From positions 311,186-375,185 of the forward strand of contig NZ_LMJE01000001.1 of assembly GCF_001429245.1 (NCBI RefSeq): a stretch of DNA of 64,000 nt, in the 5' to 3' direction. Shown here piece after piece: positions 9,836-19,584 of the stretch. Below the pieces are notes generated by a model. That model was not told where the DNA came from and ran no database searches. It saw nothing but the letters and a program-made list of their open reading frames with translations. The position numbers were made by a program, and so were the translations under genes. How positions within the stretch are numbered: position 1 is the stretch's first letter; each line of letters opens with the position of its first letter. Origin of the DNA: Rhizobium sp. Root274 (lineage in GTDB: Bacteria; Pseudomonadota; Alphaproteobacteria; Rhizobiales; Rhizobiaceae).

Positions 9836-11989
9836 ATGAAGAACCGTGCCCTTTGGGTGGTCCTGTTTGTACTTGCCATCGTGACCTTGCTGATGGTTTT
9901 CGTCATCATGCCGCGGCTCAATCCGACCGGCGACACGGCGCCTGCCATCAGTGCGACGTCTGACGCGGTCAAGTCGGCCGCTGATCAGGCCGCAGCAAGC
10001 GTGGACAACGCAACCGCCGGCCTCGCCGATGCGGCTGCCGAAAAAATGGATCGCCTGAAAGCCGATGCAGTGAAGGCCGTTGATGGTATCACGGCCCTCT
10101 TCGCCGATGGCCGGACACCGGGTGTTGAAGCCTATAGCGCGGCCAAGACGCTGGCACAGGGTGCTGTGAAGGCTCTTACGTCGATCGAGATGCCTGAAGG
10201 CATTGACGCCAAGCTGACCGACGCGATGAAGGCCCTGCAGGCGGATGCCGCCCGGGCTCTTGCGCTGATCGAGCAGCTGCCGGACGATCCGGCGAAGGCT
10301 GCAGGCCTCATCGCCTCGATCAAGGACGCCCTGCTCGGCAAGCCTGCCGACACTGCCGCCGCACCGGCGGAAGCAGCTGGCGCCGATGTGCCACGCTTCG
10401 ACGTACTTCGCGTCGAACCCGACGGCTCGACGGTCATTGCCGGCAATGCTGCACCCGGCGCCAAGGTCGAAATCCTCAATGACGGCACCGTGATTTCCTC
10501 GCAGACCGTCGACGGCACCGGCGACTTCGCTGCCGTGCTCGACAATCCATTGCCCCCGGGGGATCACGCCTTGCAGATCCGCGCCACCGCCGCGGATGGC
10601 AAAGTCGTCACCTCGGAAGAAGTTGCGACCGTCTCCGTCCCCGACGGCGGCAAGGGCGAGTTGCTCGCCATGGTGTCTAAGCCCGGAAAAGCAAGCCGGC
10701 TGATCACGCTGCCGGGCGCGGCCGATGCGGCCCAGGCCACGCCGGCCGCGGCGCCTGCTGCTGCCGCATCGACTGAGGTAACGCCTGCAGCGCAGCCAGC
10801 CGCCGCTGCCGCGACCGCTGCAACGCCTGCCGTTTCCATGCCCGAACTGCCGGCGGCCTCGAGCCAGCTTGCAGGCTCTGCTCCGACCATTCCGGCAACC
10901 GGCACCGACACGGCTTCTGCACCTGCCGCGCAGCCGGCCACAGATGCCTCAACGACGCCGGCGGCACCCGCCACGACAGGCGCGGCGGAAGTCCAGGTGA
11001 CTGCGGTTGAAATCGAGGGTGACCGGATCTTCGTCGCCGGCAAGGCTCCTGTCGGCGCGATCGTTCGCGGCTTTGCCGACAAGGCCACGATCGGCGAGAG
11101 CAAGACCGATGCCAGCGGCAATTTCGTCATCGACGGCACCATGACGCTTTCCGTCGGAAGCCACATCATCGAAGTCGAAATGCTGGATGCATCGGGCAAG
11201 GTCGTCGTTCGCGCCTCCGTTCCGTTCGAGCGGCCCGAAGGCGAGCAGGTCTCGGTCGTGGCGCAGAGTGCCGACGCGACTGCGGCTGACGCCGGCCATC
11301 CGGAGCTGGCCGAGTTTGAACGTCTTCGCGTCTCACTCACCAAGGCGCTGACCATCCTTGAAAACCTCTACGCCAATGGCCAGAAGCCGGCGCTGGAACA
11401 GCTCGCGGCTGCTCGTTCGGCAACCGAGTTCGGCCTGCAGTCGATCATCGGCTTCCGCCCGGGCGCGACCGCGACACCTGAATTCGTTGCGAGCGTCGGC
11501 GTCCATGGTGCAAAGGCCAAGGAAGCGCTTGCCCTGTTGCAGTCGGTGAAGACCGGCGATGTCGACGGGCTGGGCGCCGCCTTGCCGAAACTCGTTGCGC
11601 TGATCCGTGACCTCTTGTCCGAGCCGACACCCTCTGCGGCGGCGGTGGCGCCAGCGGCTCCGGCAACGACCCCGGCCCCGGCGACGCAGGCGCCCGCTGC
11701 CGAGACAGCTGCCGCCGACACGGCTGCCGCACCGAAGACGATCCAGCAGGCGCCGCTCGCTAAGAGCGAAAACAGCGTGATCATCCGGCGGGGCGATACG
11801 CTTTGGCAGATCTCGCGACGCGTTTATGGTCAGGGTGTTCGCTACACCACGATCTACCTCGCTAACGAGAACCAGATCCGCAATCCGGACCTGATCGAAC
11901 CGGGCCAGATCTTCACGGTGCCGAAGGACGCTCTGCCGAATGCCGAGGAAATCCACCGCAAACGTCTGCGGGGAGAGCCGGTGAACTGA
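9836..11989 (+). CDS. large LysM-domain envelope protein
   Basis: 717 residues with one N-terminal membrane helix (about 5-27), an alanine-rich helical region (about 45-165), an Ig-like beta domain (about 180-275), a long Ala/Pro/Thr linker (about 290-385), a second Ig-like domain (about 385-475), a second helical region (about 485-595), another linker and a C-terminal LysM (about 648-697, starting RRGDTLWQISRRVYG). The two Ig-like units share the pattern I-A/V-G-x-A-P-x-G-A ... D-G-T/A ... G-x-H. It is probably anchored in the inner membrane and binds peptidoglycan. A rho-independent terminator follows. Confidence 0.85.
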   Translation: MKNRALWVVLFVLAIVTLLMVFVIMPRLNPTGDTAPAISATSDAVKSAADQAAASVDNATAGLADAAAEKMDRLKADAVKAVDGITALFADGRTPGVEAYSAAKTLAQGAVKALTSIEMPEGIDAKLTDAMKALQADAARALALIEQLPDDPAKAAGLIASIKDALLGKPADTAAAPAEAAGADVPRFDVLRVEPDGSTVIAGNAAPGAKVEILNDGTVISSQTVDGTGDFAAVLDNPLPPGDHALQIRATAADGKVVTSEEVATVSVPDGGKGELLAMVSKPGKASRLITLPGAADAAQATPAAAPAAAASTEVTPAAQPAAAAATAATPAVSMPELPAASSQLAGSAPTIPATGTDTASAPAAQPATDASTTPAAPATTGAAEVQVTAVEIEGDRIFVAGKAPVGAIVRGFADKATIGESKTDASGNFVIDGTMTLSVGSHIIEVEMLDASGKVVVRASVPFERPEGEQVSVVAQSADATAADAGHPELAEFERLRVSLTKALTILENLYANGQKPALEQLAAARSATEFGLQSIIGFRPGATATPEFVASVGVHGAKAKEALALLQSVKTGDVDGLGAALPKLVALIRDLLSEPTPSAAAVAPAAPATTPAPATQAPAAETAAADTAAAPKTIQQAPLAKSENSVIIRRGDTLWQISRRVYGQGVRYTTIYLANENQIRNPDLIEPGQIFTVPKDALPNAEEIHRKRLRGEPVN

Positions 11990-12039
11990 GCTTTCACGAT
12001 CCGGTCATTGTATTGGGGCAGACAAAACCCTAATTGACG

Positions 12040-12072
12040 AAAGCGGCGGCCCAACAGGGTCGCCGCTTTTTA
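12040..12072 (+). terminator. rho-independent terminator after the LysM gene
   Basis: AAAGCGGCG at 12040-12048 pairs with CGCCGCTTT at 12061-12069 and a T-run follows. It lies inside the upstream extension of the ABC transporter frame, which argues against the upstream start at 12034. Confidence 0.8.
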
Positions 12073-12111
12073 TCTGCGCTTACACTTCTTTGCTTGCTGA
12101 CGGGGGCCGGA

Positions 12112-14001
12112 ATGACGGACAGGAAAAAGAAAACCGTATCGGCCGACAGCGGCAATCCGACGGAAACGCTGGTCAATCTCTGGCCCTATATGTGGCCCGC
12201 CGACCGCATGGACCTGAAGATGCGCGTGGTCTGGGCCACCGTCTTCCTGATCGTCTCCAAGTTCGTGTTGATCCTCGTCCCCTATTTCTTCAAATGGGCG
12301 ACAGACGCGTTGAACGGCAAGCTTGACATGGTCGGCGTTCTGCCCGCCTTCCTGCTCGGCGCCGTGGCACTCGTCATCTTCTACAATGTCACCCGCATCG
12401 CCCAGGTGGGCCTCAACCAGCTGCGTGACGCGCTGTTTGCCAGTGTCGGCCAGTATGCCGTGCGCCAGCTCGCCTACAAGACCTTCGTCCACATGCACCA
12501 GCTGTCGCTGCGCTTCCATCTGGAGCGCAAGACGGGCGGGTTGTCGCGCATCATCGAGCGCGGCACCAAGGGGATCGAAACGATCGTGCGCTTCACGATC
12601 CTCAACTCGATCCCGACGCTCATCGAATTCCTGCTGACGGCCGCGATCTTCTGGTGGACCTACGGCTTCTCCTATCTCGCCGTCACCGCCTTTACCGTCT
12701 GGGCCTATATCTGGTTCACCATCCGGGCGTCGGACTGGCGCATCGGCATTCGCCGCGCGATGAACGACAGCGACACGGATGCCAATACCAAGGCCATCGA
12801 CTCGCTTTTGAACTTCGAGACGGTCAAGTATTTCGGCAATGAGGAAATGGAGGCCAAGCGCTTCGATGCCTCCATGGCGAGATACGAGAAATCCGCGACC
12901 CAGGTCTGGACCTCGCTCGGGTGGCTGAACTTCGGTCAGGGTGTGATCTTCGGCATCGGCACCGCGGTCATCATGGTCATGTCGGCCATGGCCGTCCAGC
13001 GGGGCGACCAGACGATCGGCGACTTCGTCTTCGTCAATGCGCTCCTGATGCAGCTCTCCGTACCGCTCAACTTCATCGGCTTCGTCTACCGCGAAATCCG
13101 CCAGGGCCTGACCGATATCGAACAGATGTTCGACCTGCTGGAGGTTCAGGCTGAGGTCGTCGACCGTCCCGGGGCCAAGCCGCTGTCGATCGACAAGGGC
13201 GCCATTGCCTTCAAGGACGTGCACTTCCACTACGACCCCGATCGGCCGATCCTGAAAGGCGTCTCCTTCGAAGTGCCGGCCGGCAAGACCGTCGCAGTTG
13301 TAGGGCCGTCGGGCGCTGGCAAGTCGACGATCTCACGCCTGCTCTACCGTTTCTACGACGTGCAGCACGGATCGATCACCATTGACGGCCAGGATGTGCG
13401 CGACGTGACGCAGAAGTCGCTGCGAGCCGGCATCGGCATGGTGCCGCAGGATACCGTGTTGTTCAACGACACCATTGCCTACAACATCCGCTATGGCCGC
13501 CCCAGCGCGTCGGACGCGGAGATCGAGCAGGCGACCGAGGTGGCGCAGATCGCCCGCTTCATCAAGGAACTGCCTGAAGGCTACAACACGAAAGTCGGCG
13601 AGCGCGGGTTGAAGCTGTCCGGTGGCGAGAAGCAGCGCGTGGCGATTGCCCGCACGGTGCTGAAGGCCCCGCCGATCCTGATCCTCGACGAGGCGACCTC
13701 GGCGCTCGACACCACGACGGAACACGAAATCCAGTCGGCGCTCGATGTGGTCTCGAAGAACCGCACGACGCTGGTCATCGCGCACCGGCTCTCCACGGTG
13801 GTCAATGCCGACGAAATCATCGTCTTGAAGGGCGGCGAGATCGCCGAGCGCGGCAGCCATTCGGTCCTGCTTGAGCAGAACGGTCTCTATGCCTCCATGT
13901 GGAACCGCCAGCGTGAGGCGACACAGGCCGAAGAACGGCTGCGGCAGGTCCGTGAAAGCGATGAACTGGGTGTCGTGGTACGGCGTCCTCCGGCCGTCTG
14001 A
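12112..14001 (+). CDS. Atm1/HMT-type ABC exporter (fused membrane and ATPase domains)
   Basis: A 629-residue half-transporter with six membrane helices (about residues 35-330), then an ATPase domain. Walker A GPSGAGKST is at residues 398-406, the ABC signature LSGGEKQR begins at 502 and Walker B ends in DEATS at 526. The NFETVKYFGNEEMEAKRF segment is characteristic of Atm1/HMT1 exporters, which move glutathione-linked metal or Fe-S-related compounds. The start at 12112 (MTDRKKK) is chosen because the upstream ATG would place a terminator inside the coding region. It should act as a homodimer in the inner membrane. Confidence 0.92.
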   Translation: MTDRKKKTVSADSGNPTETLVNLWPYMWPADRMDLKMRVVWATVFLIVSKFVLILVPYFFKWATDALNGKLDMVGVLPAFLLGAVALVIFYNVTRIAQVGLNQLRDALFASVGQYAVRQLAYKTFVHMHQLSLRFHLERKTGGLSRIIERGTKGIETIVRFTILNSIPTLIEFLLTAAIFWWTYGFSYLAVTAFTVWAYIWFTIRASDWRIGIRRAMNDSDTDANTKAIDSLLNFETVKYFGNEEMEAKRFDASMARYEKSATQVWTSLGWLNFGQGVIFGIGTAVIMVMSAMAVQRGDQTIGDFVFVNALLMQLSVPLNFIGFVYREIRQGLTDIEQMFDLLEVQAEVVDRPGAKPLSIDKGAIAFKDVHFHYDPDRPILKGVSFEVPAGKTVAVVGPSGAGKSTISRLLYRFYDVQHGSITIDGQDVRDVTQKSLRAGIGMVPQDTVLFNDTIAYNIRYGRPSASDAEIEQATEVAQIARFIKELPEGYNTKVGERGLKLSGGEKQRVAIARTVLKAPPILILDEATSALDTTTEHEIQSALDVVSKNRTTLVIAHRLSTVVNADEIIVLKGGEIAERGSHSVLLEQNGLYASMWNRQREATQAEERLRQVRESDELGVVVRRPPAV

Positions 14002-14016
14002 GCGAAGGATGCGCGC

Positions 14017-15423
14017 TTATTCGGCGAGGCAGATCCGATTGCGGCCATCGCGCTTGGCCCGGTAAAGCGCGAGATCGGCGCGGCGCAGGGCCTGGTCAAT
14101 GGTCTCGTCCAAGGGCTTGAAGAAGGCGAGGCCGATGCTGATCGTACCGGCGGCACCGACACCGGTGTGGACCTGGCAGTAGCGGGCAATGTCCTGCCGA
14201 GCCAGTTCGAGCATGTCGGACGCAGCGGGAGCGACTTCCTTCGTGAAGAAAGCGAAGAACTCCTCACCGCCGGCACGGGCGACCAGCATGCCACCGGCCT
14301 CCTGGGTCCGCAGCGTGTCGACGATCGAACAAAGGGTGATATCCCCTTCGGCGTGCCCAAGTTCGTCATTGATGGATTTGAAATTGTCGATGTCGATGAC
14401 AGCAACCGCCAGCACATCCCCCGGGCTGGCAAGCGCTATCTCGGACGAGGCCACTTCGAAGAACTTGCGGCGATTGGCGGCATTGGTCAGAGGATCGCGT
14501 TCGGCGGCCTCGGTCAGCCGGGCCTCCAGTTCCTTGCGCTCGGTGATGTCGATGACCACGCCGGCAAGGCCGCGGGCGTCGCCTTTTCGGGAATCGAGGC
14601 GCGCCTTGTGCACCATGATATGGCGTATTCCGGCCTCAGGCAGACAGACATCGGTCTCCGACCGCATCACCCCGCCCTGGCGTAGCAGCTGAAGGTCTGA
14701 TTCGTGGTAGGCCTCAGCCGATCCGGGGGGAAGAAAATCCTGCAGGCGGCGGCCAAGGATCTGCTCGTGACCGACACCGAGGAACTGGCCGAAAGCCGCG
14801 TTGCAGACCAGATAGCGACCGTCCGCGTCCTTCACGTAGATGGGGGTCGGCAGATGGTCGAGCCCCTCCTGCCAGATGTCGAGCTTCTCCTGCATGCTGC
14901 GCTGCCAGCTTTCGTTGTGGCGCCGCAATTCGAGATGGCGCTTGGCACGCATCAGGCAGGGGACCAGTTGGCGCAGGTCACTGCCGACAAGCACATCATC
15001 GGCTCCCGCTGCAAAGAGCGCGGCCTGCAGGGACGGTTCCAGCTCCTCGGACACGACGGCGATGACGTAGATTGTTTCGCGGTGGACAGCGCGCAGATTT
15101 ACGAGTTCCACCCCGAGGGAGCCCGCCTCGACTGCGGCGAAACAGACGGCCCCGGCGCCGATCTGTGCAGGGTCGCCGACAGCCGTTGCATTCAAGGGAT
15201 GCAGCATGACGGGCTGGGGTCTGCCGAATGCGGAAAACCAGCACAATCCCTCAGCAGGGGCAGCATCGTCGTACCGGTCAGACTTGAGAGCGGGTTGCAA
15301 GTGGAATTTCCTTGTCCGGAGACGGTCCGCCTCCGCATGCTGTAGCCACGCCTTTTTTAGGGGGTAATTATTTACAGAGTCTCGCCAGCTTTGCTCCAAT
15401 TGGATCTTTTTTGTGCTGCGCAT
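14017..15423 (-). CDS. PAS-GGDEF diguanylate cyclase
   Basis: 468 residues. The first ~165 contain a receiver-like alpha/beta segment (AALFAAGADDVLVGSDLRQL) without an obvious phospho-acceptor context. A PAS domain (about 185-300) ends in VVIDITERKE and a GGDEF domain (about 310-465) follows. The active-site loop is GGEEF at residues 385-389, so catalysis is expected; no RxxD I-site is visible upstream of it. No membrane helices are seen, so it is probably cytosolic. It is convergent with the ABC exporter, 15 nt apart. Confidence 0.85.
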   Translation of the reverse strand: MRSTKKIQLEQSWRDSVNNYPLKKAWLQHAEADRLRTRKFHLQPALKSDRYDDAAPAEGLCWFSAFGRPQPVMLHPLNATAVGDPAQIGAGAVCFAAVEAGSLGVELVNLRAVHRETIYVIAVVSEELEPSLQAALFAAGADDVLVGSDLRQLVPCLMRAKRHLELRRHNESWQRSMQEKLDIWQEGLDHLPTPIYVKDADGRYLVCNAAFGQFLGVGHEQILGRRLQDFLPPGSAEAYHESDLQLLRQGGVMRSETDVCLPEAGIRHIMVHKARLDSRKGDARGLAGVVIDITERKELEARLTEAAERDPLTNAANRRKFFEVASSEIALASPGDVLAVAVIDIDNFKSINDELGHAEGDITLCSIVDTLRTQEAGGMLVARAGGEEFFAFFTKEVAPAASDMLELARQDIARYCQVHTGVGAAGTISIGLAFFKPLDETIDQALRRADLALYRAKRDGRNRICLAE

Positions 15424-15532
15424 AGGATTGTGCAGCGAAGCCTTTGGACGACGAGATTTTCAGGCTGGCATTGCCCCTGTCAGTCTTTCGCGGTAGTCAC
15501 GGGCAAACAAAATCATACGGATCGAGGAACTC

Positions 15533-16231
15533 ATGGATCTTCTGGAAACCATACGCAAGACGATCGTACCCGTGCACAAGGAAGGCTATGTCTTCATCGC
15601 GGCCTTTTTCGTTGCGTCGCTGGTGCTCGGCTGGCTCTGGGACCCGTTGTTCTGGATCGGCCTGATCCTGACGCTCTGGTGCGCCTATTTCTTCCGTGAT
15701 CCGGAACGCGTCACCCCGCAGGACGAAGACCTGGTGATCAGCCCCGCTGATGGCCGCGTGTCCTCGGTGCAGATGATCGTGCCGCCGGAAGAGCTGCAAC
15801 TCGGCCACGAGCCGATGCTGCGCATCACCGTCTTCATGAACGTCTTCAACTGCCATGTGAACCGTGCACCGATGCGCGGCCGCGTGACGACGATCGCCTA
15901 TAAGGAAGGCGAATTCCTGAACGCCGAACTGGACAAGGCGAGCACTGACAACGAGCGCAACGGTCTCGTCATCGAAACCCGCCATGGCGCCATCGGTGTC
16001 GTGCAGATCGCCGGCCTCGTTGCCCGTCGCATCATTTGCTGGACCAACCCGAACGATCCGCTGGATGCCGGTGAACGCTTCGGCCTGATCCGTTTCGGCT
16101 CACGCCTCGACGTTTTCCTTCCGGCGGGCGCCGAACCGCGCGTCTCGGTCGGCCAGACAGCGATTGCCGGTGAAACCGTGATTGCCGAATTCGGTTCGAT
16201 CAAGGGGCCGGTCATCAGCCGCCGCGCCTGA
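15533..16231 (+). CDS. psd: phosphatidylserine decarboxylase proenzyme
   Basis: A 232-residue short-form enzyme that turns phosphatidylserine into phosphatidylethanolamine at the inner membrane. Two N-terminal hydrophobic segments are followed by the FFRDPER block and the self-cleavage site [11 protein letters not shown]. Ser190 is expected to become the pyruvoyl group. It lies 11 nt before pssA, so the two consecutive steps of the pathway are co-transcribed. Confidence 0.95.
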   Translation: MDLLETIRKTIVPVHKEGYVFIAAFFVASLVLGWLWDPLFWIGLILTLWCAYFFRDPERVTPQDEDLVISPADGRVSSVQMIVPPEELQLGHEPMLRITVFMNVFNCHVNRAPMRGRVTTIAYKEGEFLNAELDKASTDNERNGLVIETRHGAIGVVQIAGLVARRIICWTNPNDPLDAGERFGLIRFGSRLDVFLPAGAEPRVSVGQTAIAGETVIAEFGSIKGPVISRRA

Positions 16232-16242
16232 GGGAGGGCAAG

Positions 16243-17103
16243 ATGGACGCACCGAACAGCACCCCAGAGAACGGACATCCACCGGCATCGGACCCGAATG
16301 CGCGTGGACCGCGCCTCAGGGAGATTCCGCTTCGGCTCCTCATCCCGAACCTGATCACCGTACTCGCCATCTGTGCGGGCCTGACCGGCATCCGGCTTGC
16401 CTTCGAAAACCGCTACGAACTCGCCGTTGCCATGGTGCTGCTCGCCGCCTTTCTTGATGGCATTGATGGACGGGTGGCCCGGATGATGAAGGCGACGTCG
16501 AAGTTCGGCGCGCAGATGGATTCGCTTGCGGACATCATCAATTTCGGCGTGGCCCCTGCCCTCGTTCTCTATGTCTATGTGCTCGACCAGGCCCGTTCGC
16601 TGGGCTGGATCGCGGCCCTGATCTACACGATTGCGGCGGGCCTGCGCCTCGCCCGCTTCAACGTGATGGCGGAGCGCGAGAACAAGGCGCCGTGGCAGTC
16701 CGAATTCTTCGTCGGCGTGCCGGCACCGGCCGGGGCTGCGCTGGTGCTGCTGCCGGTCTATATCGGCTTCCTTGATGTGCAGATGACCTCGACCTTCGCG
16801 TATTTCAGCACGGCCTATACGATCGTCATCGCCTACCTGCTCGTCAGCCGCCTGCCGGTCTGGTCCGGCAAGTCGGAAACCAGCCATATTCGCCGCGATC
16901 TTGTCTTCCCGATGATCCTCGGCGTCGTGCTCTATGTCGCCCTGCTGATGAGCTTCACCTGGCAGGTGCTTGTGGTGACAGTGGTTCTTTATCTCGGCTC
17001 GCTGCCGCTCGGGGCCCGCAACTGGCACAAGCGCTACGGCACTTTGACCATCGGCGAAGAGACCGCCGAGAAGGGTTTGTCCGAAATCGACCGAGGCGTC
17101 TGA
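16243..17103 (+). CDS. pssA: CDP-diacylglycerol-serine O-phosphatidyltransferase
   Basis: A 286-residue membrane enzyme making phosphatidylserine from CDP-diacylglycerol and serine. The full CDP-alcohol phosphotransferase motif is present: D72, D75-G76, A79-R80, G89, D93, D97. About seven hydrophobic helices follow. It feeds the product of the preceding psd gene, so the operon makes phosphatidylethanolamine. A terminator hairpin lies 33 nt after the stop. Confidence 0.95.
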   Translation: MDAPNSTPENGHPPASDPNARGPRLREIPLRLLIPNLITVLAICAGLTGIRLAFENRYELAVAMVLLAAFLDGIDGRVARMMKATSKFGAQMDSLADIINFGVAPALVLYVYVLDQARSLGWIAALIYTIAAGLRLARFNVMAERENKAPWQSEFFVGVPAPAGAALVLLPVYIGFLDVQMTSTFAYFSTAYTIVIAYLLVSRLPVWSGKSETSHIRRDLVFPMILGVVLYVALLMSFTWQVLVVTVVLYLGSLPLGARNWHKRYGTLTIGEETAEKGLSEIDRGV

Positions 17104-17136
17104 ACCCCCATTTCTTAATAAAGTATAAACAAATTC

Positions 17137-17176
17137 AGCCCCGCCAGGCCACAAAGCTTGCGCGGGGCTCTCTATT
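17137..17176 (+). terminator. terminator after psd-pssA
   Basis: AGCCCCGC at 17137-17144 pairs with GCGGGGCT at 17162-17169, followed by a T-rich stretch (ctctatttg). Confidence 0.7.
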
Positions 17177-17291
17177 TGTTTCGCTTTTGTTGAAATTTGA
17201 CTTGAGTCACAGACTCGGTCACGCTTTTGTCATGTTCTCCACAGAGAGAGCCGCACAACAAAATACCGGGTCAGGAATCATCCAGAGGATA

Positions 17292-17435
17292 ATGACAATG
17301 TCGAACACAACCGAAGCCGAACAGCAGAAGCCGGCCAATCAGAATCTCGCCGCCAATTACCGTCCGCTCGCCCTCAAGGCCGTGGTCGCTGCGGCACTGA
17401 TGCTGAAGCGCAAGCCGGCCGCCAAGGTCGCCTGA
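17292..17435 (+). CDS. 47-residue basic small protein
   Basis: A small ORF with a GAGG box shortly before ATG at 17292. The N-terminus is acidic and polar (TEAEQQKPANQ); the second half is alanine-rich and basic (KAVVAAALMLKRKPAAKVA) and could be an amphipathic helix. No family is recognised. It follows the pssA terminator after a T-rich region that may hold its promoter. Such small basic proteins are common and unassigned in rhizobia. Confidence 0.5.
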   Translation: MTMSNTTEAEQQKPANQNLAANYRPLALKAVVAAALMLKRKPAAKVA

Positions 17436-17451
17436 GACCTAAGGGCCTCTC

Positions 17452-18216
17452 TCAGAACAGACTCATCTGTCCGTCGCCGGGCTTTGCCGGGGCGGGCTTG
17501 GAAATCGTTGCGCGTGGCGTCACGGGGGTCTGAAGTTCCGGGCCGACATTGGCCACCTTGTTGACCAGGTCCGAGACCGGGATTGCCTCGAAGAAATCCT
17601 CCTGGGCCGGCTTCATGAGATCGACCACGTCACGTGGTTCACCGCTGCGGCAGTCGAGCCAGCGCGTATAGTCCTCCGGGGCGATGACCACGGGCATGCG
17701 GTCATGGATGGTACCGATTGTCCGGTTGGCGCCGACGGTTAGAATGCAGCCCGTATCGAGCTCTGCTCCATCTTTCGACATATAGGTTTCCATCAGTCCG
17801 CCAAAGCAAACGACGCCGCCCTGCTTCGGTCTGATCCAGTAGGCCTGTGGCTTTTCTCCGCTTTCCTTGGATGGCCGATGCCATTCGTAGAATCCCGAGG
17901 TCGGCACCAGGATGCGCCGATGGCGCATGGCCGCGCGGAACGAGGCCTTTTCGATCGCCGTCTCGGAGCGGGCGTTGATCAGCAGCGTGAACTCCGCCGG
18001 ATCCTTAACCCAAGAGGGGATCAGCCCCCAGCGCACGAGCGCGGCGATGCGGTCAGGCCTATTGCTGCCCGGTTCTGATCGTGGCCCCGCCACGACAATC
18101 AGGATCGGCTGCGTCGGGGCAATGTTGTAGCGCGCCGGAAAGGCTTCCAGCTCCATCAGGCCGAGGATTTCGCGCACCTCTTCCGGGCTCGCGGTCAAAG
18201 CGAAACGTCCACACAT
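17452..18216 (-). CDS. SRAP (YedK/HMCES-type) abasic-site protein
   Basis: 254 residues of the SOS response-associated peptidase family. Cys2, exposed after removal of Met1, links covalently to abasic sites in single-stranded DNA. The other catalytic residues are visible: Asn31 (ARYNIAPTQ), Glu111 (SGFYEWH) and His171 (TIHDRMPVV). The protein shields abasic sites from cleavage. It is a single gene converging on the small ORF before it. Confidence 0.95.
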   Translation of the reverse strand: MCGRFALTASPEEVREILGLMELEAFPARYNIAPTQPILIVVAGPRSEPGSNRPDRIAALVRWGLIPSWVKDPAEFTLLINARSETAIEKASFRAAMRHRRILVPTSGFYEWHRPSKESGEKPQAYWIRPKQGGVVCFGGLMETYMSKDGAELDTGCILTVGANRTIGTIHDRMPVVIAPEDYTRWLDCRSGEPRDVVDLMKPAQEDFFEAIPVSDLVNKVANVGPELQTPVTPRATISKPAPAKPGDGQMSLF

Positions 18217-18350
18217 GGAGGTTAGATGGCAGTCGAGGAGCTGAGGGTCAAGCGTCGCGGCGGCTTGCGGGCTCGGGCGAAAGCCGCGATATTCACGACT
18301 GCCGCTGCTTCGCCTGACAGCGGCACCACAGACCGGAGCATTGCCGCATC

Positions 18351-18776
18351 ATGAGCCAACCCCGCCTCGCCTCCTCTGCCATTGTCGAACGGGCCGGGCG
18401 CTATCTCCTGGTGCGCCGGGGAAACCCACCGGCGGCCGATCTCTATGCCTTTCCGGGTGGACGAGCCGAACCCGGCGAAACGCCGGCGGAGACGGCCTTG
18501 CGCGAACTGGAGGAGGAAACAGGTGTGGTCGGGTCCAATCCGCGGCTCTTCGAGACCTATGAACTACTGCCGGAGCCTGGCATTGCCGGCAGCCACTATC
18601 TGCTCTCCGTCTTCCGCGTTGATGCGGCCGATGAGAGCGTGGCGCAAGCGCGAAGCGACGCGGTCGAGGCAGGCTGGTTTCTGCCGGAGGAAATCGAGAC
18701 CCTGCCCGTACCGCAAAGCGTGCGCGACTGCGTCATGAAGCTCGCAGCCGTCCCTGCCACCGGGAGGAGCATCTGA
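18351..18776 (+). CDS. Nudix hydrolase
   Basis: A 141-residue protein with a canonical Nudix box: G37, E43, R51-E52, E55-E56, G58. It is a Mg-dependent hydrolase of a nucleoside diphosphate linked to another group. The preceding FPGGR fits ADP-ribose or NADH-type members, but the substrate cannot be assigned from sequence. It ends one base before the next gene's ATG, so the two are coupled. Confidence 0.88.
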   Translation: MSQPRLASSAIVERAGRYLLVRRGNPPAADLYAFPGGRAEPGETPAETALRELEEETGVVGSNPRLFETYELLPEPGIAGSHYLLSVFRVDAADESVAQARSDAVEAGWFLPEEIETLPVPQSVRDCVMKLAAVPATGRSI

Positions 18777-18777
18777 G

Positions 18778-19209
18778 ATGGCCGGCCTCTTTTCCAAGCA
18801 GCGAGGCATCTTGCTCGTGCTCGCCGTTCTCGCCTCCTTTGGCGCGAAGGCACAGAGTGAAAGCGTGGTCACCGTGCCGCCCCCGCCCACCGATACGGAA
18901 AAGCCTACGCCCTATGACGACCGGCTCGGGCGCTTGTCCGAGATCGTCGGGGCGGTCCACTACCTGCGCAACCTGTGTAATGTCGCAGGCGAGCCGGAAT
19001 GGCGCCAATCCCTGCAGGCGCTGCTCGACACAGAGACGAAAGAAGAGCCGAAGCGGAGGGCCCGTCTGACGGCCGCTTACAACCGGGGGTACCGCTCTTT
19101 TGCCGCGGTCTATACCTCTTGCACACCGGCCGCGGTTCGTGCAGAGGAGAATTACCGTAACGAAGGGGCAACACTCGCCACAGAAATTACCGCCCGTTAT
19201 GGAAATTAA
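18778..19209 (+). CDS. TIGR02301-family secreted protein
   Basis: 143 residues with an N-terminal signal peptide ending near AKAQS (about residue 24), a proline-rich spacer, then the conserved block with RLGRLSEIVGAVHYLRNLC and two further cysteine-containing parts. It matches the alphaproteobacterial TIGR02301 (DUF2385) family of unknown function. It is probably periplasmic and is read with the Nudix gene just upstream. Confidence 0.75.
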   Translation: MAGLFSKQRGILLVLAVLASFGAKAQSESVVTVPPPPTDTEKPTPYDDRLGRLSEIVGAVHYLRNLCNVAGEPEWRQSLQALLDTETKEEPKRRARLTAAYNRGYRSFAAVYTSCTPAAVRAEENYRNEGATLATEITARYGN

Positions 19210-19305
19210 CGATTAATTGACCTCTTTTGGTCTCCCCCCGTGTCGTTTTGGCAAAAGGCTGATACGGTCGTTAAGACCTGAGTAAGAGTGCTTCGAGGAA
19301 TGCCA

Positions 19306-19563
19306 ATGGAACCGCGCCGCAACGAGATCGACGACATGATCGTTCACGAGAAGATGCAGGCTGCGCTGGAATACCAGAACGAAGCCTGGGCCGACGGCAT
19401 GGCCGACGGGATCGAGCCGGAAATCATTGCAGACGCCGCCTTTGCGCTGGCAATGCGCGAAACCATTCGCATTCACGGCGAACACGGTGCCGAAGCAATC
19501 CTCGACGCGCTCAAGACCCGTCTCCTTGCGGGCGAATTCTCGCCGGAGCGCCGGATTCAGTAG
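19306..19563 (+). CDS. 85-residue hypothetical protein
   Basis: A small acidic, helical protein (MEPRRNEIDD..., ALKTRLLAGEF near the end). The start at 19306 is chosen because GAGG lies seven bases upstream; GTG at 19288 and ATG at 19300 are in frame but badly placed. No family is recognised. It has no signal peptide, so it is probably cytosolic. The next gene begins 21 nt later. Confidence 0.6.
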   Translation: MEPRRNEIDDMIVHEKMQAALEYQNEAWADGMADGIEPEIIADAAFALAMRETIRIHGEHGAEAILDALKTRLLAGEFSPERRIQ

Positions 19564-19584
19564 ATACGACAGCAGAGGCACAGA

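Noticed and set aside
12070..13230. 386-residue ORF antisense to the ABC exporter
   Set aside because: Shadow frame; the sense strand has all ABC transporter motifs.
14002..14050. Terminator in the 15-nt gap between the ABC exporter and the cyclase
   Set aside because: No convincing stem with a T-run.
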